From the NCBI GenBank assembly GCA_022606425.2, contig JAHDVF020001467.1, positions 620,001 to 684,000 of the forward strand: 64,000 bases of DNA, written 5' to 3'. Source of the stretch: Lepidostoma basale. Taxonomy: Eukaryota; Arthropoda; Insecta; Trichoptera; Lepidostomatidae. The notes below the pieces were generated by a model. The model did no database searches, was not told the DNA's origin, and was given only the letters and a program-made list of their open reading frames with translations. Below are positions 30,476 through 41,000 of this stretch, piece after piece (the first letter of the stretch is position 1; the number at the start of each line of letters is the position of its first letter). The position numbers and the translations under genes were made by a program.

Positions 30476-32079
30476 TTTTAATATGAGTGCAATTATTATT
30501 TGATTGTGAAAATTTTACAATTTAATAACAATATATAAAATTACATTTTCTAACCTTTAAATGACACGTGTTTATAAATATAAGGTTAAAGGATGACAAA
30601 TAATGTTTTTTTTTTAACATTTACACGTTAAAACCAATCCCTTCTAAGATTCTCATTGAGGACTGATCTTTCAAACGATTATTTCATAAATAAAGAATCG
30701 ATAAAACTTTTTCCACAATACAGTTTAAACGTATTAAAAAAATATGTCGATACACAAATTACAGAATTTCAATTGAGAATCAAAACATAAAATTTAATAT
30801 ATCACAATATTTTTTTTATCTGACAAACTATTATGAAACGAAAACTTAAGATTTCAAACTTCTTGAGAAACATTTGTCTTCTGAAGAACAACCTGCATAA
30901 GTGAATGCTGGGAAATGTATCGGGCGCAGGGGAGGAACAACGCAACTATTTGCATATATTCAACTACAATCTGCGGAAATAAATCTTTCAGCGTATGAAA
31001 CTTTTAATGCTAATTGAACCGTCTAGTCTCTGCTCTCCTGATATTTATGAGGCAAATTTTATGCCCATAGAATGAGTTGAGCTACGATGCATTGAGCATG
31101 TTTAATGTATTTTTATTTTGTATTGAAATTTAAATTTTTTTTTATATTTAATTTTAAAAATTGATACATAACTTGTTGAACAAAAAACAAAAAACAAAAA
31201 AAATCACACCCTGGCTTCTTTATGATATTTTTTTTTTAAATAAAATTAAACATTGTTTTTCGGGAGGAAAAAATTAAATGAATATTTATGAGGTTTGTTT
31301 ATTAAATTTAAAAAAAAATATCGACTTTTATAAACAACATAGTTCGCATTTTCATGTATTATATATTTCATTGCAACATGTTTAATTTTTAAATAAGAAG
31401 AAGACTTGATGTCTAACTGCTGTATGCTTTTAAGAAAAATCGTTCCTCTAGTGACCTTTTAGACCTCAATATTGTGCAGGATCTGACTATCAACATTTAC
31501 GTTTGTATCACTATAATTTTGGAAAGGATTAAAAATAGTTTTCGATCGTTGCATCAAGAATTTTGAATTACTTATAACTTATAACGTATGTCTTTCCGTA
31601 TATAAAATATGTTCTGTTTTATTCAATCGTATGCTTCCTGGGCTCATGTTTCCACGGCGTACAGGCGAGAGTAGATAGTTAAACTAATGCAATTCATGCA
31701 CCAAGAAACAGCTATCAATTTCGCTCTATTTCGCTTCGTTACAATCCGCAACGACGTGGAAAGGCGAGAAGGGAAAGCGACCTGCGAGCGGAGGCCAAAG
31801 TAAATATGATAATATTTCTTGTACTATCTGAGACAAGGCAGTGCCAACTCACCTCTAGAGGCGCGACAGGGAGCCCTAATGTATTGTTACGAGTATGCGT
31901 TCATGTTTATTTAGCTGCGATACTGTTGTACCAGTGCCGCTTATTATGATACATCGATGTTTTATATTACCTATTAGAATTAATTCCTAGAACTCGTTTT
32001 GAAATTACGTTTAGGTACATAGTTTTGAAATATCTTTCAATGAATAGGTGTTCAACCTCTGATATTATAATATTTTAAA
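30476..32079. other. No gene; unique blocks at 30880-31080 and 31630-31970
   Basis: Both blocks are GC-richer than their AT-rich surroundings and do not match any repeat here. 31630-31970 includes GGAAAGGCGAGAAGGGAAAG (31758) and CTCTAGAGGCGCGACAGG. They are candidates for conserved regulatory DNA; no frames of note. Confidence 0.4.
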
Positions 32080-32492
32080 ACTAACTAACTAACTAACCAT
32101 CACGCCGTCTTCCCGAAGGGGTAAGCAGAAAGAATGGACTGCCACACCTTTCTTTCCTGACATATTTCTCTCGCTTCCTCAACATTCATACATCGTGTCA
32201 TGCACGCACGTTGATTTCTCTGACTCCTCACATGGCCGACATTCAATATTTGATTTATTTTAACGCGCCACGTTTTCCTCGGTCTTCCTCTATTTCTGGT
32301 TCCATTTACATCGTTAACATATATTTTTTGAACATTCTATGTACGTACAAAGTACGATTCATCAAATATTCTATATTTCTACTGCATTTATTCTACTTTC
32401 ATCCTTCTTTTGCCAGTTCCATGCTTCGCTTCCATACATAAGGGTCGGTAGAAGAACACCATTGTGCACTGCCATTCTAGCTTTTTTAAACT
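32080..32492 (-). mobile_element. LINE-T deletion subfamily (copy 2)
   Basis: It carries the same private junction as the copy at 19225-19560 (GTACGTACAAAGTACGATTC next to AACATATATTTTTTGAAC). On the far side it continues upstream into the K-M-A-V-H-N-G, LVYGSEAW-type region (32490-32370). The shared junction means this shortened form was itself copied. The tail is TGG(TTAG)n at 32080-32095. Confidence 0.85.
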
Positions 32493-32605
32493 TATATTAA
32501 TAACTTTTAAATGGTTAGATATTAACACACGAGTGATATGAATAGATAAAGTATTAGTAAAATATATATTCTCTAAGGGGCGAAGTAGGATTTTTTTTAA
32601 ATTTG

Positions 32606-32850
32606 ATGTTTTTTTTTCATCTTGTATACAACAGGTCGTTTGAACCCAATTACTGTATGCAATTTATTTTAGCTATTATATTTAATCTCATTACATGTGA
32701 TAGGTATCCAATCTATCGCCATTTTATTGTCACGTGAATTCAATACCAGACCAAAGACATTGTGACAATCACACTGCCATCGCCGGGAATCGAACCCGGG
32801 ACCTTCAGTATGAATGTCAGAGCTCTTATCACTCTGCCCCGAAGGTCGTC
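32606..32850 (-). mobile_element. SINE-1, tail type II
   Basis: Minus strand. The B box is intact (GGTTCGATTCC, 32796-32786); the A box has two changes (GGGCAGAGTGA). Body and type II tail are clear, with CAAACGACCTGTTGTATAC then an A-rich end. The downstream 73-codon frame is a by-product. Confidence 0.87.
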
Positions 32851-32904
32851 ATGTTCTCGTCAAACTCATTAAACTGTCCCTTAAATAGTGATATAAAACT
32901 AAAT

Positions 32905-33030
32905 AATAAATATTTAATTCTTCTAGATCATGTATTACATTTTATGGGGGTGTAACATATTTGACCTTGGTAGGGCATTTTCAAAATTTGTTTCAGAAAA
33001 AATATTATGTCATTTATTTTTTTACTTCTT
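32905..33030. repeat. FB-A variant (A2), one arm
   Basis: TTTAATTCTTCTAGATCATG, then ATTTTATGGGGGTGTAACA, TTTGACCTTGGTAGGGCATT. This is the FB-A arm plan with a changed ATGTTTCG block. A sister copy at 33772-33885 lies in the loop of an FB-B element. Confidence 0.55.
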
Positions 33031-33424
33031 GTAAATAATGAAAAAATCTTAATAACATATATTTAGTTTGGTACCACATGTTTTTCTAATTATTATCGTT
33101 TTCGAATAAAACTAAATAATACCGTATGCATTTTAAAGAAATGTTTTATTTAAATTAGTTTTAGATAACGTTATATAGTTTAAAAAAAAAAGAGTCAAAG
33201 CAACAGTTGTCATTAACATGATTTAAAGTTTATAAGCCTTTATTATTATATTTTTTTCTTTCTAGGATTAATGCCATATTAACAAAACAATATAAATATT
33301 TACTACTTTACTATTTTTGTTATTACTTACATTAATAATTTTGATGTGATGACAGATCCAATATATTAATATAATCGACACAAACGAAACCGATCAACAG
33401 TATATTCAACAATAAAAATATTAA
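33031..33424. other. No feature recognised
   Basis: AT-rich spacer before the FB-B cluster. Confidence 0.4.
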
Positions 33425-33509
33425 TAGTCCATTGTTTTGGCCGAACACAACATTATTACTGTTAAAATTTGAAACACTGTTATAATATCACAACTTCGTT
33501 TTATTCACC

Positions 33510-33568
33510 GAGAGTGTCGAGACAGCTGTTTCGCCAACCGATGTTGGCATCATCAGGTGTTACAATAA
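33510..33568 (-). ncRNA. Hammerhead motif, FB-B copy 1
   Basis: Minus strand: CTGATGA (33556-33550), T, stem II GCCAAC-ATCG-GTTGGC (6 bp, 33548-33533), GAAA (33532-33529), palindrome ACAGCTGT, GTC site (33523-33521). The core is intact. The basal stem I pairing is not evident (ACAC against TCGA). Confidence 0.65.
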
Positions 33569-33694
33569 ACTGACACTGACTGTGCTACAAATCTGAAACA
33601 GCTGTCGCGACACTCTCAGTGAATAAAAATAAATTGTGATATTTTAAATTATTTCATAACTGTTAATGCAAAAACTTTGTTTTATATCACAATT

Positions 33695-33755
33695 GTATTT
33701 ATTTTACGACAGCTGTTTCGTCAACCAATGTTGACATCATCAGGTGTTACAAAAA
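33695..33755 (-). ncRNA. Hammerhead motif, FB-B copy 2 left arm
   Basis: Minus strand: CTGATGA (33743-33737), T, stem II GTCAAC-ATTG-GTTGAC (33735-33720), GAAA (33719-33716), ACAGCTGT, GTC (33710-33708). Relative to copy 1 the second stem II pair is changed from C-G to T-A on both strands, which keeps the helix. Stem I begins AC/GT and may continue as T-run with A-run after an internal loop. Confidence 0.7.
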
Positions 33756-33889
33756 AATATAACAAATCAAAATAAATATTTAATTCTTCTTAAACTTTTA
33801 TTTCATTTTACGAGGGTAACATATTTGGCCTTACTAGGGCATTATTAAATTTTTTTTCGTAAAAATATTATGTCGTTTATTTGATATAT

Positions 33890-33950
33890 TTTTTGTAACA
33901 CCTGATGATGTTAACATTGGTTGATGAAACAGCTGTCGTAAAATAAATAC
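33890..33950 (+). ncRNA. Hammerhead motif, FB-B copy 2 right arm
   Basis: Plus strand: CTGATGA (33902-33908), T, stem II GTTAAC-ATTG-GTTGAT (33910-33925; four Watson-Crick and two G-U pairs), GAAA (33926-33929), ACAGCTGT, GTC (33935-33937), GTAAAATAAATAC. It mirrors the motif at 33695-33755, so transcripts of either strand contain an intact core. Confidence 0.7.
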
Positions 33951-34033
33951 AATTGTGATATAACACAAAGTTTTTGCATTAACTGTTATAAAATGTTAAA
34001 GTATCATAGTGTTTTGTCCAAAACAATGGACTC

Positions 34034-34734
34034 TTAAATTATTTCAGTAAAATTATTTATCATATATTTTACATAATTGAACAATAAAGTTATTTAGGGA
34101 TAATATTTTTAGATAATTTTGAGTTTCTTTGCGTTATTCTTAAGCTCCAATATCGCTTTATATTTAATAGGATATACAAAAAAGTGTTTTAAAATAACAA
34201 ATTGGCACATATAATAAATTCAGGTGCGGACAGCTTACTTCCGGGACACTTTGACGCCATTCGCGTGTGCCTAATAAGTCTGCCATTTATTTATCACATA
34301 ATACATAAAACTATGACATTTGTATTATGGTACGATTTCTAGTTAATCCGGCGCTAAATCAACTAGCTTCCACTCCTGACAAGGTAACAAGACTGATAAA
34401 TTATATCGCGGGGCTAACTGGGTGACGATGCATTAACAGTCGTCTTCCTACGGAGGTGGCGAGGTAAATGTTTCAGGAGATCGTGGAATCACCGAAACGT
34501 ATTCAAAGAGAGCTTTGCATCTACCGAATAACAGCGCTATAGCGGGCAGTTAATGCACTTTATGAGATTAAAGTACCTGCCATAATAATAATATCAACTT
34601 GAAAGTGAAACGAGTTACTCGTTATTCCACACTTTTAGTGGTTGCCGAAAGGGAATTGAGACATTTCTGCATGCATTATGCTCAATTTAAGTTCAACGTA
34701 TGTTATTGTTTATTTAGGCAAATAGAAATATATC
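34034..34734. other. No gene; unique block at 34215-34560
   Basis: 34215-34560 is of balanced composition, not repeated, with no long frame (GCGGGGCTAACTGGGTGACG at 34409). Candidate conserved non-coding DNA. Confidence 0.4.
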
Positions 34735-35245
34735 CACAGAAGCAAAAGAAGCAAATTAGGTAGTGCCAACCCTCGTGTATGGAAGTGAAGCTTGGAGCTG
34801 GCAAAATAAGAATGAAAGCAGGATAAACGCCGTGGAAATGAGATCACTAAGAAAAATGTGCGGGAAAACATTGTATGATAGAATACCGAACGATGAAATA
34901 AGAAAGAAATATAAGGCAGATGACTGCATCAAGGATAAAATTAAAAAAGGATCTCTGAGATGGTTTGGACATATGGAACGCAGGGATGAGAGTAGAAAGG
35001 TTAAAAAGTTGTACACAAGCAGCGTGAGTAAAAAAAGAAGCGGAGGACGACCGAGAAAAGCATGGCATGGCCATATTAATCAATTACTAAAAGGCGGCCA
35101 CATTCGATGTCGGAATAATCGACGTGTGTGCATGGTACGATGTATGAAGAGGATTCCCGAGAGGTATGCCAGGACAGAGCATTCTGGCGATCCATCGTCT
35201 CTGTCTACCCCTCCGGAGAAATGGCGCGATGGTTAGTTAGGAAGT
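34735..35245 (+). mobile_element. LINE-T subfamily c, 3' end
   Basis: Long open stretch (34763-35236): PTLVYGSEAWSWQNKNESRI, NAVEMRSLRKMCG, DKIKKGSLRWFGHMERR, KKLYTSSVSKKRSGGRPRKA, WHGHINQLLKGGHIR, then a frameshift near 35145 after which PERYARTEH is out of frame. It differs from other copies by TSSVS for VNDVNG. It ends CCCCTCCGGAGAAATGG, then GGTTAGTTAGG. Another LINE-T follows directly in the same orientation. Confidence 0.87.
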
Positions 35246-35790
35246 ATGTTTACAAAGGATGGGAGAGTGGAGATGGATATTGTAAGAAGGGTTGGGGCAG
35301 GCAACATGGTAAATGGTGTACTTAAAGTTGTCATCGCAAACAAAAGCCTATCCAAAAAAGCTAAGATGGCAGTGCATAATGGTGTTCTTGTGCCGACCAT
35401 TATGTATGGAAGTGAAGCATGGAACTGGAAAAAAAGAATAAAAGTGTAATAAATGCGGTACAAATGAGAACTATTAGAATATGTGGAAAATTTTTAGAAT
35501 ATTCAATACAAATATAAGTAGTGTTAATGAAAGCGTTATGTACAAAATAATGAAAAATTCATCAACATGGTTTGGACACATGGATAGAATGATTGGTAAA
35601 AAAAGTATATGTCAACAATGCGAACCGAACATGAATTAGAGGAAGACTGAGGAAAACGTGGCTTGATCAAATCAATCAAATATTAAATTTCTGCGATCTG
35701 TATATTCAGAAAAATTGTGCGTTCATGACACGTTATATGAATGTTGAGGATGCGAAAGAAATGTGTCAGGAAAGAACGATATAGTGGTAG
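35246..35790 (+). mobile_element. LINE-T copy in tandem with the previous one
   Basis: It starts further upstream in the ORF (FTKDGRVEMDIVRRVGAG, KVVIANKSLSKKAKMAVHN, LVPTIMYGSEAWNW), breaks frame at about 35440, and runs to MCQERTI-like sequence. The final hairpin and tail are missing; an RTE fragment begins instead. The head-to-tail arrangement suggests that the second copy inserted at the TTAG tail of the first. Confidence 0.82.
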
Positions 35791-35799
35791 ATTTTACAT

Positions 35800-36160
35800 A
35801 CATTCTTCTTCTTCTTCCTCAGCCTATTCCCGTCCACTCCTGGACAAAGGCCTCCTCCATTCGCTTCCATGTCACTCTGTCTCGTGCTGACTGCATCCAC
35901 ATTATTCCACCGTGTCTGTTTAGATCATCCTTCCACCGTAGTTGCGATTGTCCTGTTTTCTCTCTTTGCCGTCCACGGTCTCCATGTCAGCAGTCTTCTT
36001 GTCTATTTTTCATCTGAGCTTCTGGCTACGTGAACTGCTCACTGCCGTTTTAGAGTCGCCACCCGGTAGATGATGTCAGTGACCTTTGTTTTTTTCTCTC
36101 ACCGTATCGTTTCTGACTCTGTCTCTTAGGTTTATTCCTAACATGGTTTTTTCCATGGGC
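35800..36160 (-). mobile_element. RTE-type LINE 3' end with GAA tail
   Basis: Same family as 15841-16453. The minus strand encodes MLGINLRDRV-like, VTDIIYRV, RRLLTWRPWTAKRE, WKDDLNRHGG, RVTWKRME and AFVQEWTGIG, then the GAA tail (35817-35800). Stops are present. It sits between LINE-T sequence and an FB-A arm. Confidence 0.82.
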
Positions 36161-36232
36161 GAAACATGTCATTTCCATAAAATATAATAAAACTTCTAGA
36201 AAACTGACGTTTTCATTCGTATTAATTACATT
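36161..36232. repeat. FB-A right arm
   Basis: GCGAAACATGTCATTTCCAT, AATATAATAAAACTTCTAG, AAAACTGACGTTTTCATTCG. It begins exactly at the GAAAC of the hammerhead-like core; the rest of the element is missing next to the RTE fragment. Confidence 0.65.
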
Positions 36233-36620
36233 GTTCTCAATTAATTATCATAAAAGTAAAATTGTTAAGATGTTTTTGTGTTACGAATTTTGCCCTGTGC
36301 ATTTACACATTTGAAAGATAGAAACATAAAATTTTATTCGTGTAATAATAACGTTATCGTATTCGCAGCCGTCTTACTCGTAATAGCCGCGCCTGCCCGT
36401 TCAGGTAACGACCACCTTAATTGCTAATGTGCTCCCATCAAGACGCGTAAATCATTGATATGACCGGGGATTCTAATATGTTAATATGCTTATAAGTTAG
36501 GAACGGATGCTGCATACGTCTTTAGTGTTATGACACCATTCTCAGATATACTCATATAACTAACCATTATAAATAATGAAAACAAGAAAATTAATTAAAC
36601 ATGTATGCATACTGTACATT
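36233..36620. other. No gene; complex patch at 36355-36480
   Basis: 36355-36480 is GC-richer (GTAATAGCCGCGCCTGCCCG at 36380) and unique in the window. No frame of note. Confidence 0.4.
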
Positions 36621-36773
36621 TAGTTAAATTCCACTTAGGTTTATGGTTTTGACCGGTTTCGGCAGCTCACTGCCGTCTTGTGATCAGAGATAATGACGTG
36701 ACTAGAAAATGACACCGAGCTGCCGAACCGGTCGAAACCACAAACCTGAGTGGAATTAAACTAAATATATATT

Positions 36774-37030
36774 TACTGATAAATTTTAAAACACTGTTAT
36801 AATATCACAGTTTCTTTTTATTCACTGAGAGTGTCGCGACAGCTGTTTCGCCTAACCGATGTTGGTATCATCAGGGGTTACAATAAATTGAGTTGATTGT
36901 AATACCTGACGATGCCAACAGCGCATCGGTTGGCTCAGTGAATAAAAATAAATTGTGATATTATAACAGTGTTTTAAATTTTAACAGTAATAATAACGAA
37001 GTATCATAATGTTTCGGCCAAAACAATGGA
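36774..37030. repeat. FB-B insertion with 14-bp target duplication
   Basis: The insert begins within the FB-B left arm (ACTGATAAATTTTAAAACAC), lacking its terminal ~35 bp, and ends at the intact right terminus. The 14-bp sequence ACTAAATATATATT is present on both sides (36760-36773 and 37031-37044). One-end truncation plus duplication of this length fits insertion by target-primed reverse transcription better than cut-and-paste. Confidence 0.8.
36835..36885 (-). ncRNA. Hammerhead motif, FB-B in FB-E
   Basis: Minus strand CTGATGA (36874-36868), T, stem II ACCAAC with GTTAGGC (an inserted A and one mismatch), GAAA (36849-36846), ACAGCTGT, GTC. The mate on the plus strand (CTGACGA at 36906-36912) keeps GCCAAC/GTTGGC but has lost GAAA and everything to CTCAGTG by deletion. 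Confidence 0.6.
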
Positions 37031-37105
37031 CTAAATATATATTATTAAGAAATTTTAGATTTTTTTTTCATTATTTGCAATGAACTGCTATGAAGAAATT
37101 TCAAA

Positions 37106-38204
37106 CACAAACATAAATATTTTAATCATTATGAGTTGTTGAGTAGAAAATATTGTGCTTTATACGACATTATTATATCTTGCTGGCATCGACAGACTGG
37201 TCAGACACAGACATCAGCGATTCTGGCGAAATTGGTCACTGTCGAAATAAAACCAAAAGAGGAAATAGTTCTTAAAAAAAACATCATTCCATTTACCGTA
37301 ATTATTGTCTAAAATTAAATTCAGTAAAATCATTTGATTATCTTAAAAACTTACATGTGCGACTTGGGCTATTTATTTCTCTTCTTGTTCTTCTTCTTTT
37401 TTGTGGCTTTTCACCGCTTGTGGGTGTACCGTTGAATCTTGACTATGACCATATGTTCTGGCCAGTCTCAAGTAAGGTAGTTGTTGTGTATTAGTAGTAG
37501 TAAATTAAGGGAATTGTCTATGGAAGATTGTTACATATACAAATTACATCTAGGGTTAGTATTTAATAATTATTTGTTAGTAGTGTGGAATATGTTACAG
37601 ATGTATATTATTAAGGCTCAGGAAATTTGTTAGTATTTTATAAAGGTTTTTGTTAGATGAGGAAATGAGAGTGGAAATGTTAGTAGGTAAGGGTATATTA
37701 AGGTCTATAAGGTCTGGAATAAAATTTGGGTATCGTACATTGAATTATTACTGAGTATTTATTACTCATGATAAGGCTATCGTTTTGTCCTGGGTAAGCA
37801 GGTACCATAATGGAATATTTTAAATCATATTATTATGATTGGCAGTTTCATGACGCAGATAACTCTCGTATCTCCTGCGTACTATTTCTGAGAAGTGAAT
37901 TGATTTATGTCCGCCCCGCGACCACTCGCACTCCGCTTGCAATGCTGGCGATGGTAATTGACCAATATTCAGGTACAAGCGGACGCGCAATCCGGGCAAT
38001 CTGCGCACCGGGGACCGCGAGATATGCGGATGCGAAGTGCACAGATGCATACCTCACAATTATTCAGTGGCAGCCGGTGGAATAGTCTGCGCAGCATTCA
38101 AAGGCCAGCGCGCTAATCTTTGACCACCCAGACACGTAATTAATTATTCGAAACAACTTGTAATCTATTTTATATTATTACTTAAGAAGTTCGAGTACAG
38201 TTCT
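37106..38204. other. No gene; LINE tail trace at 37378-37480 and GC island at 37850-38135
   Basis: 37378-37480 (CTTCTTGTTCTTCTTC and TTGAATCTTGACTATGACCA, also at 40158) is probably a minus-strand LINE end. AGTAAAATCATTTGATTATC at 37322 matches the FB-D terminus. 37850-38135 is a strong GC-richer unique block (CGCGACCACTCGCACTCCGC at 37916); the 91- and 76-codon frames there overlap on opposite strands and are not recognisable. Confidence 0.45.
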
Positions 38205-38660
38205 ACAAGATTACTTCTTCTTCTTTCGGTGTCCTGTCAGATCTCCCCAACGTTGACTATCACCCTTGAGAAGGCCTCCCTATCCTGGGCAGCTCGGAAC
38301 AGCTCCCCTACGGTCCTCAGCCCCGTCCACTCTCGGATGTTCCTCAGCCAGGAAGCCTGCCTTCTCCCAACACCTCGTCGACCCTCAATCTTACCCTCCA
38401 AAATCAGATGTAACAGTGCGTACTTTTCGCCTCTCAGAACATGGCCCAAGTAGGACACCTTACGGACTTTGATGTTGCTCAGCAACTCTCTGTCAACTCT
38501 GGCTCTATGGAAAATGTTTGTGTTGCTGACCATGTCAGTCCAGGAGATGCGTAACATCCTTCGGTGTATCCACATCTCAAAGGCCTCTAATCGGTTCATA
38601 ACATTGACTTTAAGGGTCCATGACTCCACCCCGTATAACAGCACTGACTAAACATAGCAT
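38205..38660 (-). mobile_element. LINE-M 3' end (EAFEMW family), open frame
   Basis: 135 codons open (38644-38237): MLLYGVESWTLKVNVMNRLE, AFEMWIHRRMLRISWTDMV, KVSYLGHVLRGEKYALLHLI, KIEGRRGVGRRQASWLRNI, REWTGLRTVGELFRAAQD, stop, then about 14 nt and (GAA)n. Close relative of 27152-27690. Confidence 0.87.
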
Positions 38661-38689
38661 CTGACTATTTTTTGACAAGATTACTACAA

Positions 38690-39085
38690 TATTCGAATCT
38701 ACAAGACATGCGTACGTCCTACAATGACATATGGAATAGAAACGAGAGCTGACACCATCAGAACAAAAATTTTTCTAAGAACCACAGAAGTGAGGGCTCT
38801 CCGATCCGTTGCGGGAACGATACTCCGAGACAGAATAAGAAATTCTGAAATAAGAAAGATCTGCAGTGTAGAAGATGTCGTGCGATGGAGAAGACTGAGA
38901 AGACGTTACTGGAGAGATCATGTGGAAAGAGCATGTTCTTAAAGAGTGATAAATATAGCCGCAAATAAAGTACCAACAGGAAATCGACCTGCAGGAAGAC
39001 CACATAAATGATGGCGAGACAGTTGGACATTTGCATCCCAGGAACAGGCTCCGCGAAATAACAGGACACCGCTCTAAATAAAGCA
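38690..39085 (+). mobile_element. LINE-R 3' end (ETRADT family)
   Basis: Coding block MTYGIETRADTIRTK, TTEVRALRSVAGTILRDRIR, RKICSVEDVVRWRRLRRRYW, RDHVERACS, then stop; followed by out-of-frame APTGNRPAGRPHK-like sequence and AGCAGAAGAAGAAGAAG. The C-terminal part of a LINE reverse transcriptase, inactivated. Relatives are at 41936, 42965 and 59400. Confidence 0.85.
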
Positions 39086-39440
39086 GAAGAAGAAGAAGAC
39101 TTAAGAAGAATACAATCATTTGAACTCTGAGTGACAGAATTCGCAGTGAGATGTTCACCAACGGATGAAAAAGCATCGCTCGACTGTGTAAAAACAAGGA
39201 AACTGCAATACTTTGGTCACGTAATGAGAGGAGAAAAATACCAACTCCTACAACTGATAATTCAGGAAAAAATACCAGGAAGAAAAATACCAGGTCGGAG
39301 AATAATCTATTTTGCCGCACAATTTTAGACAATGGTTCAGAAGTATCACCACATCATTGTTTAGCCGCTGTCAACAAGGTGGAAATACCCCTGATGATTG
39401 CCAACCTTTGCAGAGGGGATGACACTTAGAGAAGAATTAG
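39086..39440 (+). mobile_element. LINE-M-like 3' end, decayed
   Basis: TRKLQYFGHVMRGEKYQLLQ, LIIQEKIPGRKIPGRRI (39185-39300), then an out-of-frame WFGSVSPHHCLAAVNKVEI-like block and GGGGATGACACTTAGAGAAGAA. Diverged from 38205-38660; it follows the LINE-R tail directly. Confidence 0.75.
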
Positions 39441-39449
39441 AATTTAAAT

Positions 39450-39695
39450 AATTCATCATCATAATCAGCCATCATCCACTGCTGAACGTAGGTCTCTCCC
39501 AAAGCACGCCACCCCCCCCCCCCTATCCATTGCCGCTCCCATCTATCCATGTCCAGCAATCCTCTTCAGATCGTCAGTTTAGCGGGCAGGGGGACGTCCA
39601 ACTCTGCGGAATCCTGTACGCGGTCTCCACTCCAGAATCCAACTCCCCCATCCGCCGTCGGTTTTCCGACAGATATGGCCAGCCCATTACATAAT
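39450..39695 (-). mobile_element. LINE-P fragment (CTGCTGAACGTAGG type)
   Basis: The minus-strand LINE end is recognisable from CATCCACTGCTGAACGTAGG, GTCCAACTCTGCGGAATCC and CCATCCGCCGTCGG. The family also appears at 46245 and 53005. A C13 homopolymer lies at about 39511. No intact frame. Confidence 0.65.
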
Positions 39696-40501
39696 TAATG
39701 AATATGAAAATATATCATATATTGGTTATTATAATATGAAGTTTAATATACCTAATGATAATTAATTATGAAATATGATAACGTTTATGAACTAGCCTTA
39801 AAATGTTTGCTCAATTCAACATAATGCTTTCAGGACCCAGTTTTTATTTATTGCTGTTTTATTATTTTGATGAGATTAATATTTAAATATAAAAATATTA
39901 TGTCATTGATCTGTATGTTCATCAATTTTTATTCCCACATTCATTAAAATACATTGATATGTTCAATAGAAATCATTTACTGAGCCTCAATTCAATTTAC
40001 AGATCTTATTTAAATTATAAAAATTCAATATTCTTAAATAAAAGCTTTGAAAATACTTTGAGTATATTGTCAAACGCAAAAATAGATTGTGTATAAAACA
40101 ATAGTAAAAATATATATCTGCCGCCACTGTGTTCTGTTACTTAGCCTATTACACGTTGAATCTTGACTATGACCAATGTCGGATGATAATTAATTATAAG
40201 TACTTAACTATTAGAAATTAACGGCCAATTGTTCCACCAATTAAACATTATCTTTTTAAATCCAGGTAAAACTGATTAAATATTCACTTCATGTAATTAA
40301 CATTGTAAAATTTCTAGTTAATTTGTCTTGAACAGTGTGCACAACAATGAAAATCAACGTTTAGTATTTGTTATTGATGAAAAACGTATTTTTTTTAGAA
40401 ATAAAAAAAAATATTATGTAAGAATCCCACGTTTAGTAATATTCTGATCTGTGATAGTAAAATATAATGCTCATATCGCTATCGAAATCGGTAATAGAGT
40501 T
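39696..40501. other. No gene; short LINE trace at 40120-40180
   Basis: GTTGAATCTTGACTATGACC at 40156 repeats sequence at 37430. The rest is AT-rich. Confidence 0.4.
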
Positions 40502-40640
40502 ATTTATTGTTTCTTGAACAATATTTGAAAATGCCTTAGAAGGTTTTTGATAGAAGACATTTGATAATGCCTTAGAAGAGCGATACATGTCATACACTAA
40601 CATTATAATAAAACTCCTTGAAAACTCTTTTAACTCTTTC
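40502..40640. repeat. FB-A, truncated copy
   Basis: TTATTGTTTCTTGAACAAT at 40504 is followed directly by core sequence (TTTGAAAATGCCTTAG; then TTTGATAATGCCTTAGAAGA, GCGATACATGTCAT). First of three FB-A copies in a row. Confidence 0.7.
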
Positions 40641-40704
40641 ATACATATTACGATAATACTTTTCATACATATTACATACGGTAATATAGTTTTAATACAA
40701 ATAA

Positions 40705-40942
40705 TTAATATAATAAACACGTCTGTCTTCTAGGAGTTTTATTAAAATTTATATGGAATGACATGTTTCGCCCTTCTCAACGTGGGGTTCCATTATCAAG
40801 TATCATTTAATAATGCCTTAGGGGGCGAAACATGTCATTTCTTAAAAAAATTCATAAAACTCATAGAAGACAGATGTTTTCATTTATATCAATAATTTAA
40901 TATGGAGTTTTACATCATTGTTCAAGAAACAATAAATAATAT
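40705..40942. repeat. FB-A, full copy
   Basis: Both arms are present, from ACGTCTGTCTTCTAGGAG through GACATGTTTCGCCC to TTCAAGAAACAATAAAT. The plus-strand core reads TTTAATAATGCCTTAGGGGG, CGAAACATGTCAT. Confidence 0.8.
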
Positions 40943-41000
40943 TAATTAAAATAAAATGCAATAATAAACATTCATACATTTTCTTTTTGTTTTTAAAATA

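Larger units (their letters stand above)
33425..34033. repeat. FB-B composite: two foldbacks with an FB-A2 in the loop
   Basis: Outer ends AGTCCATTGTTTTGGCCGAA (33425) and CCAAAACAATGGACT (34018-34032) are inverted. Copy 1 (33425-33650) has one full arm and a truncated mate that starts at GAAACAGCTGTC. Copy 2 (33650-34033) has both arms with hammerhead cores. Its loop holds an FB-A2 fragment (33772-33885). Confidence 0.8.
36621..37105. repeat. Foldback element FB-E, split by FB-B
   Basis: Left arm TAGTTAAATTCCACTTAGG to GACCGGTTTCGGCAGCTC (36621-36668); right arm GAGCTGCCGAACCGGTC to GAGTGGAATTAAACTA (36718-36763). The element continues after the FB-B insert at 37031 (TATTATTAAG, then ATGAACTGCTATGAAGAAAT), in line with the uninterrupted relative at 62552. 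The arms keep GCAG/CTGC stem II and GAAACCGGTC but not CUGANGA. Confidence 0.7.

Noticed and set aside
34763..35236. 157-codon open frame as a host gene
   Set aside because: It is the C-terminal region of LINE-T, repeated more than twenty times here, and breaks frame near its end.
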